Shown here one piece after another: positions 17,491-25,089 of a DNA stretch of 64,000 bases (the first letter of the stretch is position 1; each line of letters starts with the position of its first letter). The translations under genes and the position numbers were made by a program. Source of the stretch: Asaia bogorensis (GTDB lineage: Bacteria; Pseudomonadota; Alphaproteobacteria; Reyranellales; Reyranellaceae). The stretch is from positions 1 to 64,000 of the forward strand of contig CAMDCE010000019.1 in the NCBI GenBank assembly GCA_945889625.1. The letters are read 5' to 3'. The notes beneath the pieces were generated by a model. The model was not told the DNA's origin. It saw nothing but the letters and a program-made list of their open reading frames with translations, and made no database searches.

Positions 17491-17964
17491 ATGGCCCATC
17501 CACGTTTTCTCTACGATCTCGAACATTGCTCGATCCGGCGCGCCCTCGACGTGCTGGGCGAGAAATGGACCCTGCTCGTGCTGCGAGAAGCGATCTACGG
17601 CGTGCGGCGCTTTGACGATTTCGCCCGGGCGCTACGCTGCGGGCGGGGCGTCCTGAGCGCGCGGCTCAGGACCCTGATCGAAAGCGGAGTCCTTGAGCGG
17701 AAGGAATATCTCGAGCCGGGGCAGCGTCCTCGCGCCGAGTACCGATTGACGGACAAGGGTCTCGATCTCTTTCCGGCGCTGCTGGCGCTGTCACAGTGGA
17801 GCGAGCGCTGGATGCCACCGCCCGACGGTCCCGTGGCGCGCGTCACCGATCGGCGATCGGGCCGCTCCGTCGCCGTCGTCATGACGAGCAATCCCGCCGA
17901 GAATCTGACCATGCGCGACGTCGTGATCGCCCCCGGGCCCGGCGCGAAACTGCTCGCCGGTTAG
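17491..17964 (+). CDS. HxlR family winged-helix transcriptional regulator
   Basis: 157 residues from the ATG at 17491 (MAHPRFLYDLEHCSIRRA). The HxlR fold is clear: CSIRRALDVLGEKWTLLVLR with the conserved Cys near the start, RRFDDFARALRCGRGVLSAR as recognition helix, and ARGQR-like wing residues in PGQRPRAEYRLTDKGLDL. The Cys could make it redox- or electrophile-responsive, as in YodB/HypR, which is inference. A palindromic site precedes it, and the GST and radical SAM genes upstream are likely neighbours in function. Confidence 0.9.
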   Translation: MAHPRFLYDLEHCSIRRALDVLGEKWTLLVLREAIYGVRRFDDFARALRCGRGVLSARLRTLIESGVLERKEYLEPGQRPRAEYRLTDKGLDLFPALLALSQWSERWMPPPDGPVARVTDRRSGRSVAVVMTSNPAENLTMRDVVIAPGPGAKLLAG

Positions 17965-17967
17965 GAC

Positions 17968-18507
17968 CTAGTCGAGGAAGCGCACCTTCGGCCACAGCTC
18001 GCGCCAGCGCTTGGCAACGATGCGGCCGTCGTATTCATCGCGCCGCGTGCGGCCGAATTCCGTCGGCCGGCAGCAGAGGCCGAGCAGATCGTCGGTGCCG
18101 AGTGGCGCCACGACGGTGAGGCGGTCGTCGGCTTCCAGTCGCACGCCGACGGCGGTGACCGTTTCCAGCCAATAGGTCATCGCATCAGACGTGCTCTTGT
18201 GCTGCGGCAGTCCCTTCCAGAGGTGCATGCGCGCCTGATTGCGCACCTGCCACGGCGCGGGGACGAGGGTCGCGAGACGGCCCTCGAAGGCCTGCTCGGT
18301 CTCCTTCGAGAGGTCGTCTGCGTCGTAATAAAGCACGTCGATGTCGGCCGTTGGGCGCGGCGGGACGATGCCGTGCAGATGGTCCCAGACGCGATTGCGC
18401 ACGAAACCTGCGGCGATGCACCAGTCGGCTAGCGCGAGGGAGCGCGCTGCACGAAGCTGTTCCATACCCACAGGATCCTGCGCGATAATGTCGGAGATCA
18501 GGGACAT
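17968..18507 (-). CDS. Nucleotidyltransferase family protein (COG3575-like)
   Basis: 179 residues, ending 4 bp from the HxlR stop on the opposite strand. The pattern ADWCIAAGFVRNRVWDHLHG followed by PTADIDVLYYDADD places it in the DUF925/COG3575 group of predicted nucleotidyltransferases, the two Asp of DIDV being the expected metal ligands. The C-terminal PTEFGRTRRDEYDGRIVAKRW is typical of the group. Substrate and role are unknown. Its start is only 29 bp from the start of rnhB on the other strand. Confidence 0.85.
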   Translation of the reverse strand: MSLISDIIAQDPVGMEQLRAARSLALADWCIAAGFVRNRVWDHLHGIVPPRPTADIDVLYYDADDLSKETEQAFEGRLATLVPAPWQVRNQARMHLWKGLPQHKSTSDAMTYWLETVTAVGVRLEADDRLTVVAPLGTDDLLGLCCRPTEFGRTRRDEYDGRIVAKRWRELWPKVRFLD

Positions 18508-18536
18508 TCAGCAGCCTAACGCCAGCGTCTGGGGAT

Positions 18537-19166
18537 ATGCCGAGCTTCCGCTACGAATTGCGCTGCGAAGGACGAGTGGCCGGCATCGACGAAGCCGGGC
18601 GCGGGCCGCTGGCCGGACCGGTCGTCGCCGCCGTGGCCGTCATCGATCGCAGCGCGGCCAAGCGCAAGCTCCTGAAGCTGATTGACGATTCCAAGAAGCT
18701 TTCGGTCGAGCAACGCGAGGAAGCCTACGAATGCATGGTCGCCTCGGGCATCATTCAGTTTGCTGTTGCCGAAGCCAGCGTCGATGAGATCGACCGTTTC
18801 AACATCCTGCAGGCGACGTTTCTCGCCATGCGTCGCGCCGTGCTGGCGCTCGTCGAGCAGCCGGAAGTCGCGCTGATCGACGGCAACCTCGTGCCGCCGC
18901 AGCTCGGTTGTCGTGCCGAGACCATCGTCGGCGGCGATGCCCACTCCTATTCGATCGCCGCGGCTTCGATCTTCGCCAAGGTGACACGCGATCGCTATAT
19001 GGCCAAGCTCGCCGAAACCTTCCCCGGCTATGGCTGGGAGACCAACCGCGGCTATGGCAGCGAACGGCATCTCGAAGCCCTCAAACTTCTCGGGCCGACC
19101 CCGCACCACCGTATGAGCTTCGCGCCTCTGCGGCGAAGTAATCTTCGCCTCGACCGGCTACTGTAG
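18537..19166 (+). CDS. rnhB: Ribonuclease HII
   Basis: 209 residues. The first catalytic pair is in VAGIDEAGRGPLAGPVVAA (Asp18-Glu19), with DSKKLSVEQRE, LIDGN and SYSIAAASIFAKVTRD following and NRGYGSERH near the end. It cleaves the 5' side of ribonucleotides in DNA-RNA hybrids. In many alphaproteobacteria rnhB sits directly before ccrM. Here a GST gene and a mobile element intervene. Confidence 0.95.
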   Translation: MPSFRYELRCEGRVAGIDEAGRGPLAGPVVAAVAVIDRSAAKRKLLKLIDDSKKLSVEQREEAYECMVASGIIQFAVAEASVDEIDRFNILQATFLAMRRAVLALVEQPEVALIDGNLVPPQLGCRAETIVGGDAHSYSIAAASIFAKVTRDRYMAKLAETFPGYGWETNRGYGSERHLEALKLLGPTPHHRMSFAPLRRSNLRLDRLL

Positions 19167-19184
19167 CCGCGAAGGGAGATTGGG

Positions 19185-19811
19185 GTGCTCAAGCTCTACT
19201 ACGCCGCAAATACCTGCGCGCTCGCCACGCACATCGTCCTGGAAGAAGCCGGCGCCGACTATTCGACGGTGCGGATCGACTTCGCCAGGAACGAGCAGCG
19301 CTCGCCCGACTATCTCAAGGTCAATCCCAAGGGCCGCGTGCCGGCACTGGTCACCGATCGCGGCATCCTGACCGAGACGCCGGCCATGCTGGTGTTCGCC
19401 GCGCAGAGCTTTCCGGCGGCGAAGCTCGCGCCGCTCGACGATCCGTTTGCCTTCGCTGAGATCCAGTCGTTCAACAGCTACCTGTGCTCGACGCTGCACA
19501 TCAACCACGCCCACCGCATGCGCGGCTATCGCTGGGTCGATGCCGACGACGCTCACTCGATCGCGGCCATGCAGCGCAAGGTGCCGGAATCGGTCGGCGC
19601 CTCTTTCGAACTGATCGAGCGCGAGATGCTGAAAGGCCCCTGGGTGATGGGCGAGCGCTACACGATCTGCGATCCCTACCTCTTCACCCTGGCGCAGTGG
19701 CTGGAAGCCGACGGCGTCGATCCTCGGCGCATCCCGCGCGTGATCGAACATCGCCGTCGCGTGTCGGAGCGTGCCGCGACGCGCAAGGCGATTGCCGCAG
19801 AGCTTGCCTAG
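19185..19811 (+). CDS. Glutathione S-transferase family protein
   Basis: 208 residues from a GTG preceded by GAAGGGAGA. The thioredoxin-like N-terminus reads MLKLYYAANTCALATHIVLE (Cys at the beta-class catalytic position), with VNPKGRVPALVTDRG and LTETPAMLVFAAQSFP for glutathione binding. The C-terminal helical domain ends before the insertion element at 19846. The beta-class Cys suggests disulfide- or thiol-linked chemistry. It is 18 bp after rnhB and could be co-transcribed with it. Confidence 0.9.
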   Translation: MLKLYYAANTCALATHIVLEEAGADYSTVRIDFARNEQRSPDYLKVNPKGRVPALVTDRGILTETPAMLVFAAQSFPAAKLAPLDDPFAFAEIQSFNSYLCSTLHINHAHRMRGYRWVDADDAHSIAAMQRKVPESVGASFELIEREMLKGPWVMGERYTICDPYLFTLAQWLEADGVDPRRIPRVIEHRRRVSERAATRKAIAAELA

Positions 19812-19837
19812 GTCTGGTGTGCACAGTCAGTGGATCG

Positions 19838-19845
19838 ACTCGATG
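19838..19845. repeat. Left 8-bp target site duplication
   Basis: ACTCGATG immediately precedes the left inverted repeat. The same 8 bp immediately follow the right inverted repeat (22545-22552). Confidence 0.88.
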
Positions 19846-19867
19846 GATAGTGGCGCAGTTTGAAATC
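19846..19867 (+). repeat. Left terminal inverted repeat (IRL)
   Basis: Starts GATAGTGGCGCAGTTTGA. Pairs with 22524-22544, with one mismatch at position 2 and one extra A near the inner end. Confidence 0.88.
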
Positions 19868-19932
19868 ATGAGCAAAAGCAACGCTTTAACAGGACGGTTG
19901 CCAAGGTCTCCCTCGGCTGGCCTACTGCGCCC

Positions 19933-20175
19933 ATGCCTGAGCGGTCAAGAAAGCGCCCGCGCGACACTAGCCAGCTCGCCAAGTTCATCGTGGACGTGGC
20001 GACCGGTGATGTTGCCGACGTGTCCGCCCAGCCGGAGAAAAATCCGGCGGCGGTATCGCTTGGTCGCTTGGGAGGGCTTAAGGGGGGCAGGGCGAGGGCC
20101 GAAAGCCTATCGCCTAAGAAGCGTAGTGAGATTGCCCGAAAGGCCGCTCAAGCGAGGTACGGCAAGCGCAGTTGA
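19933..20175 (+). CDS. Small basic conserved protein, passenger gene 1
   Basis: 80 residues, Lys/Arg-rich. The pattern RPRDTSQLAKFIVDVATG followed by AAVSLGRLGGLKGGRARAES and LSPKKRSEIARKAAQARYGK recurs in small proteins of many bacteria with no settled function. The GRLGGLKGG segment and basic C-terminus suggest nucleic acid binding. No Shine-Dalgarno is evident before the ATG. It is the first gene inside the mobile element and lies 9 bp before the nucleotidyltransferase-like gene. Confidence 0.7.
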   Translation: MPERSRKRPRDTSQLAKFIVDVATGDVADVSAQPEKNPAAVSLGRLGGLKGGRARAESLSPKKRSEIARKAAQARYGKRS

Positions 20176-20184
20176 GCGCGCTCG

Positions 20185-20667
20185 ATGGCATCCCTCTACA
20201 AGGTCGAGTACCCGCCCCTCCTCATGGAAGGGCTGCATGAGCTTACTCTCGCCGATTTGCGTGTCCTTTGCGTCGATGGATTCCCGCTTTCAACGCGGCG
20301 GGACCCCGTGATGCGCGTGCTTGAATCGATGTGCTTGGCGATGTCCACGGCCCTGGTGCCGGCCGCCGTGTGGGTTGACGGCAGTTTTTTGACAGAAAAG
20401 ATCGAGCCGGATGACGTTGATGTCGTTGTTGTGATGCAGGCGGGAAATCGCACGTCGGAGCAGCAAGCGGTCATCGACAGGATCGAAAATCAGGAGTTTG
20501 TGTTTCCCGTTACGTGCGACAGCTATGTGAACGTGGAGTACCCGCAAGGTCACAAGAAGTATTGGTTTAGTCAATACATGCGGGCTTACTGGATTAAGCA
20601 ATTCGGCTTCGCGCGCAACGACAAGGTTATGAAGGGAATCGCCGTAGTCAGGACGCCTACGACATGA
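20185..20667 (+). CDS. DUF6932-like predicted nucleotidyltransferase, passenger gene 2
   Basis: 160 residues. An N-terminal segment, LLMEGLHELTLADLRVLCVD, resembles the usual opening of DUF6932 proteins. The minimal nucleotidyltransferase core follows as VWVDGSFLTEKIEPDDVDVVVV (about residues 66-87), with the Gly-Ser and the Asp pair for metal. The C-terminus CDSYVNVEYPQGH ... YWIKQFGFARNDKVMKGIAVV also fits. Its substrate is unknown. It overlaps the next gene by 4 bp (ATGA), so the two products are probably made in proportion and work together. Low GC, and no good ribosome binding site at the first ATG; a later Met at 20227 is possible. Confidence 0.72.
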   Translation: MASLYKVEYPPLLMEGLHELTLADLRVLCVDGFPLSTRRDPVMRVLESMCLAMSTALVPAAVWVDGSFLTEKIEPDDVDVVVVMQAGNRTSEQQAVIDRIENQEFVFPVTCDSYVNVEYPQGHKKYWFSQYMRAYWIKQFGFARNDKVMKGIAVVRTPTT

Positions 20668-21590
20668 CTGACCTAGTAGACCTCCAGGGCAAACTTCAGG
20701 ACACATCTGCCGCGATTTCTCGTGCGCGAAAGCTGCTTGCTGAGGATCCGCAGGACACTCAATTCGTGGCCGTTCTTTCGTCACTTGAACGTCGGCAGCG
20801 AAGGCTTGAGGAACAGTTCCTCGCCGAAGCCAATGCCGCTGGCGAAGACGTGTGCTCGTATCAGCTTGATCGGCATGGGGACTCCTTCCCCATTACTGCG
20901 CTAGCCGAGTCTCTTGCCGACTTTCAGTCTGGCCTAGCGGTCGTCTTTGAGGCGCAAAAGAGCGGTCCAAAGAAGACCGCTCATGTATCGGAAGTGACGA
21001 TTGCTCAAACGACACTCGGGTTCAGCCACACGTTCCATGGTTCTCTGGGCCTCGTCTTCACGATCCCCAATGAGAGATTGCTTGCAATCGAAAGCGAACT
21101 GGACCGAGCAGTCGAAACGTTCTTCCAAATGATACATGCGAAAACGGCCGACGATCTTGTGAGGTGGGCGAAGGAACTGGGGCCGGCACCGATTCGGAAG
21201 GTTCACCAGTGGGCTTTGAACAACGCCAAGCACGGTATCTCGGCGGCGATCAGATGGCGTCGAAACGATACCGTGCGGTTCGAGGTAGACGTTCAGGCTG
21301 CCGAAGCGGCGAGCCTCGTCTCGCTTATCGCGGAGACCAAGCCCAAAATCCCTGAGCCCCATACCCTTGTCGGATTGCTTGAAGGCGGCGACATGGTTGC
21401 GCGCACTTTTCATCTGTCATTTGCCGAAGGGGAGGACATCCGTGGGCATTTGGCGAAGGACTACAACCCTTTGGAATTGACGCTAAATAGGCGCTACCGC
21501 GCACGGCTTACCAAGCTTACGACCGTACAACTGGCTACGGAGAGCGAGGAAATCCATTGGGAATTGAATGGGTTAGAGGCGGTAGATTGA
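20664..21590 (+). CDS. 308-aa protein of unknown function, passenger gene 3
   Basis: I do not recognise this family. The first ~55 residues form a likely coiled coil (DLQGKLQDTSAAISRARKLL, then LSSLERRQRRLEEQFLAEA). The middle is alpha/beta, with GFSHTFHGSLGLVFTIPNER and a helical segment RKVHQWALNNAKHGISAAIR. The C-terminal ~70 residues look beta-rich: LVGLLEGGDMVARTFHLSF, then LELTLNRRYRARLTKL. No signal peptide, membrane span or known catalytic motif. Translationally coupled to the nucleotidyltransferase-like gene and followed by the transposase promoter. A partner, target or effector role for the pair is inference. Confidence 0.7.
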   Translation: MTDLVDLQGKLQDTSAAISRARKLLAEDPQDTQFVAVLSSLERRQRRLEEQFLAEANAAGEDVCSYQLDRHGDSFPITALAESLADFQSGLAVVFEAQKSGPKKTAHVSEVTIAQTTLGFSHTFHGSLGLVFTIPNERLLAIESELDRAVETFFQMIHAKTADDLVRWAKELGPAPIRKVHQWALNNAKHGISAAIRWRRNDTVRFEVDVQAAEAASLVSLIAETKPKIPEPHTLVGLLEGGDMVARTFHLSFAEGEDIRGHLAKDYNPLELTLNRRYRARLTKLTTVQLATESEEIHWELNGLEAVD

Positions 21591-21604
21591 AACTGATCTA
21601 TTGC

Positions 21605-21633
21605 TTGACCGATCAAGGATAGCCAGATAAAAG
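21605..21633 (+). promoter_or_regulatory. Likely transposase promoter
   Basis: TTGACC (21605-21610), 17 bp, TAAAAG (21628-21633); the transposase ATG follows at 21640 with AGGGAGG as ribosome binding site. The -10 and the ribosome binding site nearly touch, so any leader would be very short. Confidence 0.45.
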
Positions 21634-21639
21634 GGAGGC

Positions 21640-22524
21640 ATGAACAGCCTCCCAATCGCCAAGCGCGCCCAAATCCTCGGAATGCTCTGCGAGGGAATGT
21701 CGATGCGGGCCGCGTCTCGGCTGGCCGATGTCTCAAACAACACCGTGACCAAGCTCTTGGTCGAGACCGGCATGGCCTGCTCCGACTATCAGGATCAGGC
21801 ATTCATGAACCTCCCGTGCGACAAGCTTCAGCTCGATGAGATTTGGAGCTTCGTCGGCAAGAAGGCTCGCAACATCACCGGCAACGATACGGACAAGGGC
21901 CTGGGCGATACTTGGACGTGGACGGCCATCGACGCTGACACGAAGCTCATTCCATCTTGGTTCGTCGGCGACCGTACCGCGCGGTCAGCAACCATCTTCG
22001 TGTCCGATCTGCGTAAGCGCCTCGCTAATCGCGTGCAGATCACCACGGACGGCCATCGCGCCTACCTCAACGCTATCCGCGCCCAGCCGAATTGGGATGT
22101 CGATTACGCGATGCTGATTAAGCACTACGGCCCAGCACCCGACGGACCGGAACGCCGCTATAGCCCTGCCGAGTGCACCGGCACATCGATGGAAACCGTG
22201 ATCGGTGTTCCCGACTATCGCCACGTCAGCACGTCCTATGCTGAGCGCGCCAACCTCACGATGCGGATGGGCTGCCGTCGCTTCACGCGCTTGACCAATG
22301 CGTTTAGCAAGAAGGTCGAAAACCACGCTTGGGCCGTGGCGCTGCATCTGATGCACTACAACTTCGCGCGCATTCACAAGACGCTGCGGATCACCCCGGC
22401 CATGGCCGCTGGTGTCACCGATCACGTCTGGTCACTGGAGGAGATCGCAGAGCTTGGAAAGCCCACCGCGCCAGCAAAGCGCGGGCCATATCGGCAGAAG
22501 AATCTTGCCAATGCGGCTATCTAG
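21640..22524 (+). CDS. IS1-type DDE transposase
   Basis: 294 residues in one uninterrupted frame, unlike the frameshifted insAB of classical IS1. The N-terminal helix-turn-helix reads KRAQILGMLCEGMSMRAASR followed by LADVSNNTVTKLL. The DDE site is visible: Asp in LQLDEIWSFV, Asp in ITTDGHRAYLNA and Glu in TSYAERANLTMRM. The C-terminus RRFTRLTNAFSKKVENHAWA and HYNFARIHKTLRITPAM is typical of single-ORF IS1-like transposases. No stop or gap, so it is probably functional. Its stop codon overlaps the first base of the right inverted repeat. Confidence 0.9.
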   Translation: MNSLPIAKRAQILGMLCEGMSMRAASRLADVSNNTVTKLLVETGMACSDYQDQAFMNLPCDKLQLDEIWSFVGKKARNITGNDTDKGLGDTWTWTAIDADTKLIPSWFVGDRTARSATIFVSDLRKRLANRVQITTDGHRAYLNAIRAQPNWDVDYAMLIKHYGPAPDGPERRYSPAECTGTSMETVIGVPDYRHVSTSYAERANLTMRMGCRRFTRLTNAFSKKVENHAWAVALHLMHYNFARIHKTLRITPAMAAGVTDHVWSLEEIAELGKPTAPAKRGPYRQKNLANAAI

Positions 22525-22544
22525 ATTCAAACTGCGCCACTACC
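22524..22544 (-). repeat. Right terminal inverted repeat (IRR)
   Basis: Read inward from 22544 it begins GGTAGTGGCGCAGTTTGA, matching the left end at 19846. Confidence 0.88.
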
Positions 22545-22552
22545 ACTCGATG
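22545..22552. repeat. Right 8-bp target site duplication
   Basis: ACTCGATG directly after the right inverted repeat, identical to 19838-19845. Confidence 0.88.
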
Positions 22553-22571
22553 TTGTGGATCGATCGCGCAA

Positions 22572-23743
<1,172 letters not shown>

Positions 23744-23754
23744 GCCTCTGTCAT

Positions 23755-23832
23755 CTCGAGCGCAGCGAAGGATCCGGCGCCTGCCACAGGGCGATCTGTG
23801 GGGCATGCGTGAGGCCCTTCGCTGCGCTCGAG
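23755..23832. repeat. Inverted repeat element between ccrM and mutY
   Basis: CTCGAGCGCAGCGAAGG (23755-23771) is exactly complementary to 23816-23832, spacer 44 bp. It sits between convergent genes and may terminate both. Its arm core, GAGCGCAGCGAAGG, is shared with the elements at 47857 and, with one change, 50140. Confidence 0.8.
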
Positions 23833-23864
23833 GCGGGGTTTACTCCGCCGCTGACGACAGAACC

Positions 23865-24920
23865 TCACCCCTTCACCGCATGGGCGATGACCTTGCGCAT
23901 GACCGTCGGCAGCGCCCGTTCGGTCATGCGGTCCAGCGTGCACCAGGCGCTGCCGGGCGACAGCCTGGCCAGCCGCGAGGTCGTGGCGGTCGCCCGCGCG
24001 ACGGCGAGTTCGAGATGAAAGTGCGTGAAGGTGTGGCGCACGCCGCCCTCCATCACCTTCCAGCCGGCCGGCACCGGCGCTTCCTTGAGCGCGTCGGCGA
24101 TCACCAGCCTGCCCTCACGCCAGGCGCTCGACGGCACCTCGTCCATGCCGCCTAAAAGCCCCTTGGTCGGCCGCTTGCGCAGCAGGATGGCGCCGTCGCG
24201 GTTGGACAGCACGAAAGCCAGCCCGCGGCGCGTCGGCTTGTCGGCCTTGGCGGCGCGGCGGGGCAGGTCCTCGGCGATCCCGCGCTGGCGGGCACGGCAG
24301 GCCTTCACCAGCGGGCAGATGACGCAGCGCGGGTTGCGCGGCGTGCACACCGTGGCGCCGAGATCCATCATCGCCTGGGCATAGTCGCCGCCGCGTTGCT
24401 GTGGCACCAGCGCGGCGGCCCGTGTCTGGATTTCGGGCTTGGCGTCGGGCAGGGGCGTCTCGATGGCGTAGAGCCTGGCGATCACGCGCTCGACATTGCC
24501 GTCGACTGCCGAGGCCGGCAGGTCGAAGGCGATCGCGCGGATGGCCGAGGCCGTGTAGGGCCCGATGCCGGGCAGCCCCAGCAGGCTCGCCTCGTCCTCG
24601 GGAAAGCGGCCGGCGTAGCGTTCGGCCACGACTTTGGCGCAGGCATGGAGGTTGCGCGCCCGTGCGTAGTAACCGAGACCGGCCCAGGCCGAGAGCACTT
24701 CGTCGAGCGGCGCCGCCGCCAGCGCGCCGACGCTCGGCCAACGCTCGACGAAGCGGCGGAAATAGTCGCCGACTGTGGCCACCGTGGTCTGCTGCAGCAT
24801 GATTTCCGACAGCCAGACCCGGTAGGGCTCGGTGCGTTCACCGGCCGGTGAGCGCCACGGCATGGTGCGACGATGACGATCGTACCAGGCAAGCAAACGT
24901 GAGGCGTGGGTCATGGTCAT
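23865..24920 (-). CDS. mutY: A/G-specific adenine glycosylase MutY
   Basis: 351 residues. The catalytic Glu lies in WLSEIMLQQT, the helix-hairpin-helix in LLGLPGIGPYTASAIRAIAF, and the catalytic Asp in SAVDGNVERVIAR. The [4Fe-4S] cluster Cys are CTPRNPRCVICPLVKAC with the C-x6-C-x2-C-x5-C spacing. The C-terminal NUDIX-like domain that recognises 8-oxoG is present (LLRKRPTKGLLGGMDEVP). It removes A paired with 8-oxoguanine. Convergent with ccrM and divergent from the DciA-DsbA fusion gene. Confidence 0.95.
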   Translation of the reverse strand: MTMTHASRLLAWYDRHRRTMPWRSPAGERTEPYRVWLSEIMLQQTTVATVGDYFRRFVERWPSVGALAAAPLDEVLSAWAGLGYYARARNLHACAKVVAERYAGRFPEDEASLLGLPGIGPYTASAIRAIAFDLPASAVDGNVERVIARLYAIETPLPDAKPEIQTRAAALVPQQRGGDYAQAMMDLGATVCTPRNPRCVICPLVKACRARQRGIAEDLPRRAAKADKPTRRGLAFVLSNRDGAILLRKRPTKGLLGGMDEVPSSAWREGRLVIADALKEAPVPAGWKVMEGGVRHTFTHFHLELAVARATATTSRLARLSPGSAWCTLDRMTERALPTVMRKVIAHAVKG

Positions 24921-24940
24921 GTAAGGGGCCGTGGCCTAGA

Positions 24941-24980
24941 GCATAGTCCGTCCGGCTGGAATCAGCCGGACGGACTATGC
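24941..24980. repeat. 18-bp stem, 4-nt loop inverted repeat
   Basis: GCATAGTCCGTCCGGCTG (24941-24958) pairs exactly with 24963-24980. The loop GAAT and the next C form a GANTC site. It belongs to a cluster of three hairpins upstream of mutY. Confidence 0.8.
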
Positions 24981-24987
24981 AATCGAA

Positions 24988-25013
24988 GGAAACGCTTCGT
25001 ACAACGCGTTTCC
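24988..25013. repeat. 8-bp stem inverted repeat
   Basis: GGAAACGC (24988-24995) pairs with GCGTTTCC (25006-25013), loop of 10. Middle member of the hairpin cluster. Confidence 0.6.
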
Positions 25014-25049
25014 AGCCAAATTGAACCGCTGAGCGGTTCAATTTGGCTG
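25013..25049. repeat. 37-bp palindrome
   Basis: CAGCCAAATTGAACCGCT, one base, exact reverse complement. It ends 40 bp before the ATG of the DciA-DsbA fusion gene and could affect its expression, or be an extragenic palindromic repeat. Confidence 0.75.
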
Positions 25050-25089
25050 AAAGCCGCACTAGCATAGAGAACGGAGTTTGAAAGGGTCC

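Larger units (their letters stand above)
19846..22544 (+). mobile_element. 2.7-kb IS1-type element with three passenger genes
   Basis: Bounded by inverted repeats: left end 19846-19867 (begins GATAGTGGCGCAGTTTGA) and right end 22524-22544, which read inward begins GGTAGTGGCGCAGTTTGA. They agree at 18 of the first 19 positions. The flanks carry an exact 8-bp duplication ACTCGATG, consistent with IS1-like transposition. Inside, all on the plus strand, are an 80-aa basic protein, a nucleotidyltransferase-like protein, a 308-aa protein overlapping it by 4 bp, and a complete DDE transposase whose TAG stop touches the right repeat. Base composition is visibly more AT-rich than the host. The intact ends and transposase point to a recent insertion between the GST gene and ccrM. 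Confidence 0.9.

Noticed and set aside
21591-21639. Small hairpin CTTGA/TCAAG before the transposase as a terminator
   Set aside because: Only 5 bp of stem and no T tail; it overlaps the likely -35 box instead.
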